Source: Metarhizium brunneum (Eukaryota > Ascomycota > Sordariomycetes > Hypocreales > Clavicipitaceae). From it: DNA of 64,000 nt. The notes under the pieces were generated by a model that was given only the letters and a program-made list of their open reading frames with translations, made no database searches and was not told where the DNA came from. The translations under genes were made by a program, and so were the position numbers. The stretch spans positions 1,302,001-1,366,000 of the forward strand of contig NC_089425.1 of assembly GCF_013426205.1 (NCBI RefSeq). Direction: 5' to 3'. Of the stretch, positions 24,976 through 35,718 are shown piece after piece (position 1 is the first letter of the stretch; each line of letters opens with the position of its first letter).

Positions 24976-27164
24976 ATGGCCGACGGGCTTCTCGACCCGT
25001 ATCCCGCGAATGGCGGCGCAAAGCAGAAGCAGCACGAGGACTGGTACGCGGACTTCTCGCAGCGACCTATGACCCCCAGAGATAAAAGCCCCCGAGGCGT
25101 CAGCCCGGGCGGCAGAAGCCCTAGTGCTCGAAGCCCAAGAGCTACGAGTCCCTTCTCCCACGCAGCCATCATGCCGAGAGATGCGGAAAGGGCCCCGAGG
25201 AAGCTGATTTTGTGCTTTGACGGGACGGGAAACAAGTTCCATGGCGACGAGAGTGATAGCAATATTCTGAAAATATTTCGAATGCTGGATCGATCCGCGG
25301 GTGACCAATATCACTACTACCAACGTGAGTCTTGCATTTACACACATGATGTCTCTTAGCTATACTGGCCGCTGACACTTTTGTCCGTGGAGCTGGCATT
25401 GGCACATATGTCATCTCGGACTCTCTTTCTCACAGCGGCCTACGAGCTCGCATTAGCTCGTGGTATCAAAAGGCCAAGGATTCTGCCATTGGCTCGTCGT
25501 TTGATCAACATGTTGTCGGTGGATATCGCTTCTTGATGCGCTTTTATCAGACGGGCGATGAGATTTACATGTTTGGTTTCAGCCGTGGCGCCTACATTGC
25601 GCGATTTCTCGCTGAAATGCTCGACTACATCGGCCTCTTGTGCCACGGAAACGAAGAGATGGTGAAATTTGCTTGGAAGGCCTTTGCCCAGTGGCAGGCC
25701 AGAAAACCGCCCTCCAAGGAAGCGGATGATGAGGAAGACGAGTCCGAGGAGGACAAAGAAACGCGCAGAATGTACAACTACATGAAGGGATTTCGGGAGA
25801 CCTTTTCACGTCCGGTGGGCCGGATCAAGTTTCTAGGCTTGTTTGATACGGTTAATTCGGTGCCGCGGTTTGAAGCTGCCTGGATGCAGCGGACCAAGTT
25901 CCCCTACACGGCTCGCACCAGCGCCAGATTCATTCGACATGCAGTCAGCATTGACGAACGTCGCGCCAAGTTTCGCCAGGACCTTCTTTACCAAAAGCCG
26001 CCGAAACATGAGCACCATCGTCGTGTCCGTAGTGAACACATGGCGGGTATGATTGACCGTATTCGGCGAAGCATAGATGTGTCTCACGCACACCCCGAGG
26101 AGAAGCATGCTTTGCCTCCCGTGCCCATAGAGAAGGAGAGGCATGGGAGTCAGTTTCTAGCGCCTGGCGACGCGGGACGAGGACGGCGTGGCGCCGTTTC
26201 CCACAAGCATCATTACGCACCGTATCGAGCACGGTCCAGATCCAGGCAGAGAATGGCACAGGGCGCCCTTATGGAAGACCAGGATAACATGTCCTGCTCC
26301 GATGCCTCTCAGTGGGAGGCTGAAATGGATGACTGGCAGAATGAGGACCAGGATATCGATGAGGTTTGGTTCGCGGGCGGCCACGGCGACATTGGCGGAG
26401 GCTGGGAAGCCCTAGACGGCCGCAAGAGTGCGAGTCACGTACCGCTATCGTGGATGGTTCGCGAAGCCATGAAAGCTGGCCTCTCGTTTGACCTGGATAA
26501 TATCACGGAGATGGGGTGCCAAGATGTATTCGACACAGTCCGGCCCTCGGCGCGCGGCTTGAAGTCTAGTCGAGCAAGCCAGCCGGCCATCCAAGTGGAA
26601 GACGAGGCAGGCCATGTCCAGGGCGCACAAATTGGACAATCGAGCCCAGACATCGGACCACGCGATTTTGCTCCAGGAATTGCGCCCGACTCCGACAACA
26701 TCTCGCCGTTTCATGAGCTCATGCATAAAGCCCACACGTCCCGGATTCACGACTCTCTCGAGTTTGGTGGCGGGTTGGGCTACATGGCCGTCTCGGCATG
26801 GAAATTCATGGAATACCTGCCCTTCCGTCGCATGGACCTCCAACCCGATGGTTCTTGGAAACCTATTCGATGGCCCTTGCCGTGCGGTGAGGTACGAGAT
26901 ATGCCGAATAATGTGCGCGTCCATGGTAGTGTCATCCGTAGATTAAAAGAGGACGAGACCTACAGACCGGGTAATTTAATTATTGGAGGCGGAGGAAGAG
27001 GTGTAAGACGGGCGCCAGCGGAATACGGCATTGGAGATTGGATATGCGTTGCTGGCCATGGCGACCCAATTGGTGAGATATGGGAGAAGAAGCCCAAGGA
27101 GGTGAATGGGAATGGAACCAATGGAACCAATGGGACTAATGGGACTAATGGGGCAAGACACTGA
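24976..27164 (+). CDS. DUF2235 (alpha/beta hydrolase-like) protein
   Basis: 706 residues from exons 24976-25324 and 25393-27164. The 68-nt intron was placed so that the join reads YYQPGIGTYV, the conserved DUF2235 core; a nearer AG at 25359 would make an unusually short intron and an unlikely insert. Features: an N-terminal Ser-Pro-rich segment (about residues 38-60); LCFDGTGNKF at 80-88; the nucleophile elbow GFSRGA with Ser180; GLFDTVNSVPRF; and AGGHGDIGGGW near residue 445, likely to carry the catalytic histidine. The family resembles lipase/phospholipase hydrolases (bacterial T6SS Tle1 relatives); the substrate in fungi is unknown. An acidic/basic low-complexity insert lies between the catalytic blocks. 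The C-terminus ends in NGT repeats from a 9-nt tandem repeat at about 27108-27155. Confidence 0.88.
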
Positions 27165-27506
27165 TTGCGCGGGTTTTTGAGAGATAGGAGATTGGGCGGT
27201 ACGATCTGGCACAATTTGAGTCAAGTTGAATATCTGGCATCGCCAGCAGATTTGCTGCGGTGATGATGTATTTTATCTCATTTTATTTCATTTTTTTCTT
27301 CTTTTGGCGGTTGCTTTCTCGTCACGTGGCTGCAGCTCAGGGATAACAAGCTTCACCTGTGCAAGCTCCAACCTCCCCCGATCCATCTGCAACTTGGTTT
27401 GCCCATTCGCCTCGACACACCTTTCAATTTCATTCATGGCATCTGCAATCTTTTCCAGACCTTTGTAATATCTTCCGACTCGCCGGCCCGAGTCCCCTCC
27501 GTTAAA
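27165..27506. other. Intergenic spacer
   Basis: 342 nt between two plus-strand genes. It holds the 3' end of the DUF2235 transcript and the promoter of the dehydrogenase. An in-frame upstream ATG at 27399 precedes the chosen start of the next gene. Confidence 0.4.
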
Positions 27507-28775
27507 ATGCCAATTCCCTTCCTAATGTACGTCATCGGCCACGGTCCGCCGGACTGGCTTCGCGACAACGCATACACCATCATAACCGTCGCGACGACCG
27601 TAACATTGCTTTACTTCTTCAAGAGATGGACGTCTGGGCAGTTGAATCCCTCGGAAAAGAATCTCCACGGCAGAGTGGTTATGTTTACTGGTGGCACATC
27701 GGGAATCGGTGCGTTAGCGGCCCAGGAAATGGCGGCTCGAGGTGCTCAAATAATCCTCTTGACACACACACCGCCTTCCGATCTCTTTCTTGTTGAATAC
27801 ATACAAGACATGCGCGACCGAACCAATAACCAGTTGATTTACGCCGAGCAAGTCGACCTATCGAGCTTACATAGCGTCCGAAAATTTGCGACAAAGTGGA
27901 TTGACAATGCGCCGCCACGGAGGTTGGACATGATTGTGCTCTGCGCTGCAACAATGACACCGCCGGGGGGCAAGAGGCAGGAAACGAAGGAAGGCATCGA
28001 AGAGACATGGATGGTGAACTATTTGGCCAATTTCCACCTGCTGGGGATATTGAGCCCTGCAATCAAGGCCCAGCCGTTTGATCGAGATGTGAGGATCATC
28101 ATGGCGACGTGCTCGTCGTACATTGGATCACCTTCGTTGAAGGAACCCGTCGTCGATAGAAATTGGTCTCCGTCTACGGCTTACGCTAGAAGCAAGCTTG
28201 CCCTTACCGTGTTTGGCCAAGCATTTCAGAAGCACCTTGACACCTACAAACGCCCCGACCAGCTTCCAATGAACGCCAAGGTCATTTTTGTTGACCCTGG
28301 CCTGAGTCGAACGCCAGGAATGCGACGCTGGCTAACAAGAGGGTCCCTGTTTGGCCTGGCCATCTATGTCGTTGGGTATGCGTTTCCGTGGCTTTTGCTC
28401 AAGTCGCCATTTAGAGGCGCGCAATCTATTCTTTACGCAGCCATGGAATCTAGCTTAGCCGTAGGTCACGGGGGCAGGCTGATAAAGGAATGCATGGAGG
28501 TGGATTTTGCTCGCAGCGATGTGAGAGACGACGAAGTGGCCAAAAAATTGTGGGAGGAAAGTGATGCATTGATTGAAAGGACAGAGAAGGCGTCGGCGAA
28601 GGCCAGGGCTGTTGAAAAGGCGGCAAAGGATAAGGAAGATGAGAACAAGAAGGAACAAGAAAAAATCGAAGAGATTGAGGGGTTGGTTGATACGATTCGA
28701 AAGGGCAAACAGAAACAACAACAAAAGCAGGAGAAGGAGAATCAAAAGTTGAAGGGCGGGAAGAATAAACCGTAA
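27507..28775 (+). CDS. Membrane-anchored short-chain dehydrogenase/reductase
   Basis: An NAD(P)-dependent oxidoreductase of the SDR superfamily, 422 residues, intronless. The start at 27507 has a good AAAATG context. A hydrophobic segment near residues 22-38 (AYTIITVATTVTLLYFF) would anchor it to a membrane. The cofactor motif TGGTSGIG is at 61-68, and the catalytic Ser and YxxxK region reads ATCSSYIG ... STAYARSKLAL. A second hydrophobic segment follows (LFGLAIYVVGYAFPWLLL). The last 70 residues are an unusual Lys/Glu/Gln-rich coiled-coil-like tail (EKASAKARAVEKAAKDKEDE onward). The layout recalls fungal retinol-dehydrogenase-like SDRs; the substrate is unknown. Confidence 0.88.
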   Translation: MPIPFLMYVIGHGPPDWLRDNAYTIITVATTVTLLYFFKRWTSGQLNPSEKNLHGRVVMFTGGTSGIGALAAQEMAARGAQIILLTHTPPSDLFLVEYIQDMRDRTNNQLIYAEQVDLSSLHSVRKFATKWIDNAPPRRLDMIVLCAATMTPPGGKRQETKEGIEETWMVNYLANFHLLGILSPAIKAQPFDRDVRIIMATCSSYIGSPSLKEPVVDRNWSPSTAYARSKLALTVFGQAFQKHLDTYKRPDQLPMNAKVIFVDPGLSRTPGMRRWLTRGSLFGLAIYVVGYAFPWLLLKSPFRGAQSILYAAMESSLAVGHGGRLIKECMEVDFARSDVRDDEVAKKLWEESDALIERTEKASAKARAVEKAAKDKEDENKKEQEKIEEIEGLVDTIRKGKQKQQQKQEKENQKLKGGKNKP

Positions 28776-29505
28776 GAGAAAACAGTTCAGGCTATAGACT
28801 CGAGCCGTTCACTGATATATCGATGACTAGTTGAGTATATGGGGCCCCCGAACTTGAATTCTCTCTATGAGGCCGGGTTGCCTCCAAGACTTCCCTTGTG
28901 ATTGATCGTGTTGTTGATATTGAAGGATTAAGGGGTCCGCTGATGGTGACAGCTGTGCTAGTGCTTCAAGACACCCGCTCGAAGCATGAGGACCGTTGAA
29001 GTCTTGCGATACTAGACTCAACGATGCCTTACTCTGTTTCCGATTACCTTTTCTCGTGTGTTGGAGCATCGACTTGCATTGCGCTATATCACAAACGCAA
29101 CTCGGTGCCGACCTGGCAGTGTCATCGATGGATTGTTCACTGCCTCATGAGTGCGTGAGAAGCTGGCGACCGGTCGAGCTCATGCTTGGCCACCCGAGTC
29201 TGGTCATATGACTGTGTCATTTGACACTGTCGTTTGACGCTGATGTGCTGGCCACCTGGCAGCGACAAACGAGGCCCGCGTATCCTTGCCCTACAAACGG
29301 ATGGCCTGCACCAAACGCGAAACCCTCTCTAGCTTCTGCAAACGGATGAGCTTATTCTTTACCATAAGTAGGGTCCTATTTCCCGACCTTCCACCAACTA
29401 TTGAGGTTCATGGCGTATCCATCAACAGCGTAGCCTGTCTACCCTTCAACCAAGGCAAATTTGTTGCACCAGATCCAACAAGGAGTATTGCGACAGAAAT
29501 GGGCC
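28776..29505. other. Intergenic, about 730 nt
   Basis: Upstream flank of the SET-MYND gene. A frame starting at 29286 runs out of phase into the SET region, and an undetected first exon is possible. Confidence 0.4.
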
Positions 29506-31249
29506 ATGTACGAAATTCAAGATGTGCCAGGAAAGGGAAAGGGTCTTGTTGCTACTCAAGCCATCCCAAAAGGCACCCGTATCCTCTCCGAAAAACCCAT
29601 CATTACGGTACCTGAGCACACGGCAATGAGCAGTGAGCAGCTCGCGACACTGATCTCGAAGCAAGTAGATGCTCTCAGTAAAAATCACCAACAGGAATTT
29701 CTGGCCTTGCGCAACATTTATACCTTCAACGATGTTGGGCAAAAATATCTTGGAATTATTCGAACGAATGGCTTGCCAGCTAGTGATGGCGAGGCTGGGA
29801 TCTTCCTCCAAGCATGCCGCATCAACCATGCTTGCGATAACAATGCACAGAAGAACTGGAATGAAAACATTAAACGACACACAGTCCACGCCTTGAGAGA
29901 CATCGAGAAAGGGGAGGAGATCACGATATATTACATGGGCGCGGACTGGGATCGCGAGACCCGAATTTGGAAACTCCAGGAACAGTTTAAATTCATCTGC
30001 TCTTGCGGTCTGTGTTCTTTGCCACCAGATCAAAGCTAGGAAAGCGATAGGAGACTGGAACAAATTAATCACCTGGAAGATTTAATTCGCCAAGGTGGTT
30101 TAATGGGAATTTTGTCGACCCCTCTCCAAAAGCTTCACTACGTGGACCAGCAAGTGCGACTCTACAACGAGCGATTTCCGAATGGCAGGGGCTTGGCGCG
30201 GGCCTTTCATTCCGCCGCACAGATTGCTATCGCTCACGGTGACTTCGCAAGGGCTCAAATCTTTGTTGACCGAGCCCTAGATGGACGGATCTGTGCCGAG
30301 GGCGATGATACCGACGATGTAATTGAGCTCAAGGCTCTGGCACATAAAGTATCGCAAGATGAGCTGGACGGGTTATCGATGAAGTGGAAAACAGCCGTGA
30401 ACGACGTTCCCCATGGCCTTGACCCAGCTGACTTGGAGGACTGGCTTTGGCGCAGAGAAAAGCCGAGACAACCAGGGCAGTTGGCTGATCTTAGAGACCG
30501 GACAACCTTTCCTGCATTTCCTGGCCTCCCACACGACGAGACATACTACTTTTACGATCCCAACGAGCTGGCGGGCCATTCGCGACGTAATTGGTGCTTT
30601 TTGGCGGAAATCCAGCGTGTAACTGCATTGATTCGTCTGCATTTCGAGGTCAAAGATGTTGATGGAGAGACACTTCCATTGTTTTTTCACACTGATAGTC
30701 GGGGAATGGAGCTGGAACGAGCACGGGTGAAGGAGGGCTTCACGGTGGCAGTTCTACAAGCGAAACAGCACTCGTTTGCGTTTGACAGACCTGGAATTCG
30801 CCACGAGCAACCTTCGCGGATTAAAGTAAGCCGCAAGCCTGGTACTATATGCGCAGTTTGACATGTTACTTACCACTATCTGTTTGTAGATCTTCCCCGT
30901 ATCTCTTGACAAGCTGATGGCATTGAGCGATCGAATCCAACAGTTCTCGGTGGAGGCCAACGGTACACGAGTGTGTCACGGCTGTGGTAGGAAAGCGGCC
31001 TCTTTGAAACGGTGTGGCAAATGCCTCATCTTTTGGTATTGTGGACAGGTAGGGTTCCGAAAATATTCCTCCTCCCTTTGATAATGTGACGTGCTGATTC
31101 GGACGTGTCAGGACTGCCAAGTTGCTGGATGGAACAAGAACGGACACAAGGCTGATTGCAAACTTCTCAAGGATGAGGACCTTCGGTCATTGTTTACCAC
31201 TGACTGGGACAAGTTCGAGAGTGGTATCCAATTTCCGCTCAACAAGTAG
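29506..31249 (+). pseudogene. SET-MYND protein gene interrupted by an in-frame TAG
   Basis: Reads as a SET-domain (putative protein lysine methyltransferase) gene with a C-terminal MYND zinc finger. The SET part is MYEIQDVPGKGKGLVATQAI, then RINHACDNNAQKNWNEN, GEEITIYYMG and the post-SET Cys cluster FICSCGLCSLP. The frame then meets TAG at 30037-30039 and continues unbroken as ESDRRLEQINHLEDLI for another 260 codons. Two phase-0 introns (30826-30889 and 31049-31111) follow, then the MYND finger (VCHGCGRKAASLKRCGKC ... DCQVAGWNKNGHKADC) and a final stop at 31247-31249. Splicing cannot easily remove the TAG: the only nearby donor-like site would leave a 34-nt intron. Either a nonsense mutation, stop-codon readthrough or a sequencing error. 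The start at 29506 is provisional. Confidence 0.8.
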
Positions 31250-32342
31250 AAGGCGTAGAATCATTGCTCCTTTGGAGCTTACGGCGTATGCATGTCCCTC
31301 TGTCGAAGGACAGCACTCGTCAAAGCTGATGGAGACGAGAGCTCATGGAGCCGGGAAATATTGATGACTGGCCTGGTATCGTTGGAGGAGATTGGCAGTC
31401 ACATTGCAGTTTTGGAGTTGCCTTGATTAAGTTGGTGACAAACCAACGGTTAGTTGACGGCTGAGCAAATTCTGTTCGGCACCCATGTGGAAGAATTGAG
31501 AATTGGGAAGTTTTGTTGCGAGTGGCTATTTCCTCCTAAAATTAGGATGGTGCTTGAGGTTTAGGGTTTAAAGTAGTTAGACCGAATAGATATGGTGTCT
31601 CATATGTTGTGTGCAGCTGTTTTGGACCATTGTCTCGATTCGGATAAAGTTAGTTGAACATTGTTTAGAGACGGAAGAGTCTAAAACAAGAATTACCCCA
31701 TGACGCAATTGAGTCATGGATTAGGTTATTCAAGCCCTTAAGCTTCAATTCAAGCTAGTCATTTAGCCAACCACCCAAAGAGCTTATGGATCGGACAAGA
31801 TTTCATCACCAATTGTTGTGTATCAATAGTGCGGAGCTAGCGGCACGAAACTTTATGAACCAAAGCATGCATCACCAGAAGGCGTCTACGTGAGCCTAGA
31901 AGAGTTAGTTAGCTGTAAACCTCTCGGCATAAATGGCGGTTTTTACGCTTATGTAAATAATGAGGCTTGAAGATGAATGGCGTTACTTTTACTACACAAA
32001 CTATCTTGTCTAAATCCTTCAAGCCATCTCCCTAGTCGCTCTGCTAGCACAAGTCAGTCTTGACAAGAAGCCAATATAAAACAGGCCTCAATTCCATACC
32101 CAGATCCAGTCAAGGACCAGTTCTACAGTCAACTCCATCCCTGATTTTCGTGATACTAGCACTCCAATTGCGCGACCTACACACACATTTGGCATCTTCA
32201 TCTTCATCATCACCAACCTAGGTCTGGCTATCAGCCACCGCAAACGCCTTGGTTATAAAACATCCCCAACTTGTTGACTCCCTCGTACAGAAACATTCTT
32301 CACCTCCATACACAGGACAGTTTGTATTGTTCTAGTATCAAG
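31250..32342. other. Intergenic, about 1.1 kb
   Basis: No gene recognised. AT-richer in the middle. The promoter and leader of the sialidase gene occupy the last 270 nt. Confidence 0.5.
32075..32081 (+). promoter_or_regulatory. TATA box candidate for the sialidase gene
   Basis: TATAAAA follows a CCAA and lies 268 nt before the start codon, ahead of a pyrimidine-rich leader. Confidence 0.45.
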
Positions 32343-33563
32343 ATGAGAGCCTCAGTTCTCCTCGCCTGGCTCACCACCACGGCGGGCGTTGCCCTGGCCG
32401 TCCCCGCCGTCAAGGACGTGGCCAAAGACGTGTCCCCAGCGCACAAGGAGTTCGTGCTCTTCCACAGCTCCAACATGAAGGGCGCAGACAAGCTCCCCTT
32501 CGCCGTCAGATTCCACTCGTTCCGCGTCCCCGCCCTCGTGACGACGTCGACAGGCCGCGTGCTCGCCTTCGCCGAGGGTCGCCGCCGCGACAACCGCGAC
32601 GTCGGCGACGTCAAGGTCGTCATCAAGCGCACCAAGGAGGCCACCAGCCACGGCGGCAACCCCAACGACTGGGAGGCCCTACACGTCGTCACCAGGGGCG
32701 ACGGCGTCTGGACCAACCCCACGCCCGTCGTCGACGGCAACACCATCTACCTCTTCGTCAACTGGCACGACGCCAAGGTCAGCCGCGAGGGCGACGACAA
32801 GCTCCACAACGGCAAGAAGACCAAGAAGGTCGACGGCAAGTCCCGACGACACGTGTACGTGACGCAGAGCACCGACGACGGCCAGACATGGTCGGACCCC
32901 AAGGAGATGACGAAGCAGCTCACGCCCAAGGGGCAGGCGTGGGACACGGTCGGCCCCGGCAACGGCATCGTCCTGACGACGGGCGAGGTCGTGGTGCCCG
33001 CCATGGGGAGGAACATCATCGGCCAGGGCACCCCCGGCCAGCGGACGTGGACGTTCAAGACGATCAAGGGCGCCGGGGACGAGGGCACCATTGTGCAGAC
33101 GCCCGACGGCAAGCTGTACCGCAACGACCGCGCCGGCAAGGACGAGGAGTACCGCAAGATCGGGCGCGGGACGCTCGACAAGTTCGGCAAGTTTTCCCTC
33201 GACAAGGGCCTCCCGGACCCGGACTGCGCCGGCGCGACGCTGCTCTACCCGGCTGACGGAAAGGGCCCGGCGCGCGTCGTGTTTCTCAACTCGGCGGACA
33301 AGAATAGCCGGCGGGCCATGCGCGTGCGCATCAGCTACGACAAGGACGCAAAGGGGTACACCAACGGCCGGAAGCTGGCGGATGCGCCGGTCGCCGAGGC
33401 CGGGAACGAGGGCGGGTACGCGAGCTTGACGAGGACGGCTGATGGGGAGGTTGGCGCGCTGGTCGAGACAAACTTTGACAAGACGGGTGGTTCCAAGGAC
33501 GATCACTACGCGATTATCTGGAGAAAGTTCAACTTGAGCTGGGTCTTGCACGGGTCCAAGTAA
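32343..33563 (+). CDS. Secreted exo-alpha-sialidase/KDNase (GH33)
   Basis: A six-bladed propeller glycosidase that releases sialic acids or Kdn; characterised Aspergillus relatives prefer Kdn. It is 406 residues with no intron. A signal peptide spans MRASVLLAWLTTTAGVALA. The Arg-triad motif is FRVPAL at 60-65, and a catalytic Asp is likely in the RRRDNRDVGD segment. One perfect Asp box, STDDGQTW, is at 176-183. Later are TVGPGNGIVLTTGEVVVPA, the DEGTIVQTPDG glutamate region and EGGYASLT. Third-position G/C bias is extreme in the first 1 kb, unlike the AT-richer flanks, so strong expression or foreign origin is possible. An upstream in-frame ATG at 32271 would bury the signal peptide and was rejected. 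Confidence 0.9.
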   Translation: MRASVLLAWLTTTAGVALAVPAVKDVAKDVSPAHKEFVLFHSSNMKGADKLPFAVRFHSFRVPALVTTSTGRVLAFAEGRRRDNRDVGDVKVVIKRTKEATSHGGNPNDWEALHVVTRGDGVWTNPTPVVDGNTIYLFVNWHDAKVSREGDDKLHNGKKTKKVDGKSRRHVYVTQSTDDGQTWSDPKEMTKQLTPKGQAWDTVGPGNGIVLTTGEVVVPAMGRNIIGQGTPGQRTWTFKTIKGAGDEGTIVQTPDGKLYRNDRAGKDEEYRKIGRGTLDKFGKFSLDKGLPDPDCAGATLLYPADGKGPARVVFLNSADKNSRRAMRVRISYDKDAKGYTNGRKLADAPVAEAGNEGGYASLTRTADGEVGALVETNFDKTGGSKDDHYAIIWRKFNLSWVLHGSK

Positions 33564-34065
33564 GTGGTTGAACTTTGGATACGGATGCAGAGAGGGCTTG
33601 CTGGAACTTTTTACCGGGCGACCTGAACATGGAATATAATGCTCGCGTATGGTGTGGCAGGAGCAGCGCTTTATCTGTTTCGTTTGCTTGATTTGCTGGG
33701 GATGTAGGTTAGACGACATAGATAATGGCAGTCAATTGCTCCTATGCATGTGAGAATGTGCATTGTGTTGACTGGTGAGCCATGGAACAAAGAGATGTGG
33801 CGATAGGGGCAGAAAGTACGCATTATACCGTTTTATTCAGTCTCAATGGCAAAAGACAACTAACTACCAGATCCGATCAAGGAATGAGCGGGGTTTCTCA
33901 GCCGGTAACAACGTAAAGAGGCATTAAGGAGGTGAACAACTGGTGTTGATCGGATGGCAACGCTCCAGGCTCGTGAGACGTGGCACGACTCAACACCGAA
34001 TTACCTGCTCGTCCAAGGAAATGACAGCCACAGCCATGCTAAACAGCCTCCTCATGCGTGGCGTA
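33564..34065. other. Convergent intergenic spacer
   Basis: About 500 nt between the sialidase (plus) and P450nor (minus) genes. Nothing recognised. Confidence 0.5.
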
Positions 34066-35718
34066 TTAAAAAGTGACGGGCAGGTGCGTAATCCCCACGT
34101 CTTTGTGCAGCGGTGAGAATTCAAGATCGGCCTCCCGCACGGCAATCTTCAGGTCTGGCAGCCGCTTGAACAAGGTAGCTTCAGGGCAGACGCGGTCAGC
34201 ACAGCGCTCGCTCGGTATACTAATCAGGGTGGACGTGTTTCTACGTACCAAACACAGTGGTGAGCTCTGCCACCGCCAAGGTCTCCGCGATGCATCGGTG
34301 GTCGCCAAAACCAAACCCTAGAGGGTCCTCGGCAGGCCACGTACGGTTCATATCGAATGTGTCGGGGTCGGTAAAGATGTCGGCGTCCCGATTAGCCGAC
34401 TGGTTGGACGCGATGATGCCTTCTCCGGCTTTAATACGCTGCTCCGCGTCAGCTTTGCCTGCCGTCAGGATGCTTCAGTCGGCCAACTACACGATACACG
34501 TACCTGTCCCCCGATTTCGACGTCAACCTTTGCCGTTCGCTTCATTGCCAGTGCCGATGCGGTGTGATAGCGGCAAAGCTCCTTGACAAAGGCGCCTGCC
34601 CGGGACGGGTCTGATTTCAGTTGATCCAACTGATCCGGGTGCTGGAATAGCGTCACGATGCCCTGTGGCTGCTGGTTAGCCAGGGATACCGGGGCTTTAT
34701 ATTGGATACTTGTATTTCGCTTACCAGGTTGATCATGTTGACTAGCGTTGCGTTGCCCGCGACAAGTAGGAGGAAGGCAATCTGGACTGCGTCGGACTTT
34801 TCTATGATCCCTTTTCTTACCTGGTTGACAACCAGTTCGCTGATGAGATCATTCTTCGGCTCAGCGAGGCGCTTGTCCACAAGTGTGCCAATGTAATTCA
34901 GCAGTTCCCTGCATGGCGCGCCGTTAGCTCTGCACCGTTTTTACACGGAGATGGATAGCTTACTGGCTCGCCGTTGAAGCCTCTCTGGCTGTTCCGCTGC
35001 CATTCGATCGGGTGGCAACTTGCTGTGTGAGATATTCTAGGTCGCTGACTGGCACGCCGAGGATGGTGTAAATAATCTTTGCAAGGGACCGTCAGTATGC
35101 TTCTTTGCTGATACCGGGGCTGTAGGTTCTTACATAGGAGGGGACCGGAAGTGCAAATTCCTTGACCAAGTCGACGGGTGCGGCGGCGCAACCCTTCGCC
35201 TTCATAGCGGCCAGGAGGTCGTCGACTGTTTTCTGAATAAAGGGCTGCAGGCTTTTCACATGCTCGTCGGTGAAAAACTTGTTCACCATGCTCCTTAAGA
35301 AGAGGTCAGCCGGTGGATGACGATGCGTACATGCATATACACAACTTGCCTTTGGTGCATGTGGTCGGGCGGATCCATGTCGACAAAGGTTGGCTTGGCC
35401 TTGGCAGCAGCCTTGCCTCCGGCACTCAACTCTGGGAAGCCGGGCCTGTCGCGTACCTGGTGTCATGTGTCATGGTCAGATTTGCTGCCCCGAGGCCGTA
35501 TAAGTGAGGAGGAGCCGTACCTTGGACAGCCTGTCGTCAGTTGCGACTTGTGTGACATCCTTGTATTTGGTGACAAGCCAGGCCAAGCTGCCGTCGAACA
35601 ACGTAATCCGTGAGACGGGGTCTGTGGCTCGCAGACGAGCGTACTCTGCAGGCGGTTCCATGCCCGAGGCACGCTGGAACGGGAATCTGGGGGGTTCCAC
35701 AGACATGGTGGTGGTCAT
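34066..35718 (-). CDS. cyp55: Nitric oxide reductase cytochrome P450 (P450nor, CYP55)
   Basis: Reduces NO to N2O directly with NAD(P)H, the terminal step of fungal denitrification and NO detoxification. Eight exons read in phase on the minus strand: 35521-35718, 35350-35456, 35134-35293, 34964-35076, 34725-34908, 34504-34662, 34249-34438, 34066-34178. The product is 407 residues, against 403 for the Fusarium enzyme, which it follows closely. Recognised segments: [71 protein letters not shown] (Thr247, matching Fusarium Thr243) and [11 protein letters not shown] (heme ligand Cys356). Intron 2 (35294-35349) has a GC donor in an AG|GCAAGT context. No mitochondrial targeting sequence is obvious. 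A TATA element sits about 105 nt upstream. No nitrate or nitrite reductase gene lies nearby. Confidence 0.95.

Noticed and set aside
25325..25359. 35-nt intron in the DUF2235 gene using the nearer AG
   Set aside because: Shorter than usual fungal introns and adds unlikely residues; the AG at 25391-25392 restores QPGIGTY and has a CTGAC branch site.
32679..33719. 346-codon minus-strand frame
   Set aside because: Shadow of the very G/C-biased sialidase gene, made of Val/Arg/Leu-rich sequence without any motif.
34439..34475. Nearer acceptor for P450nor intron 6
   Set aside because: Using the first AG (after ACGGCAG) would put exon 7 out of frame; the later CAG at 34439-34441 keeps phase and matches the family length.
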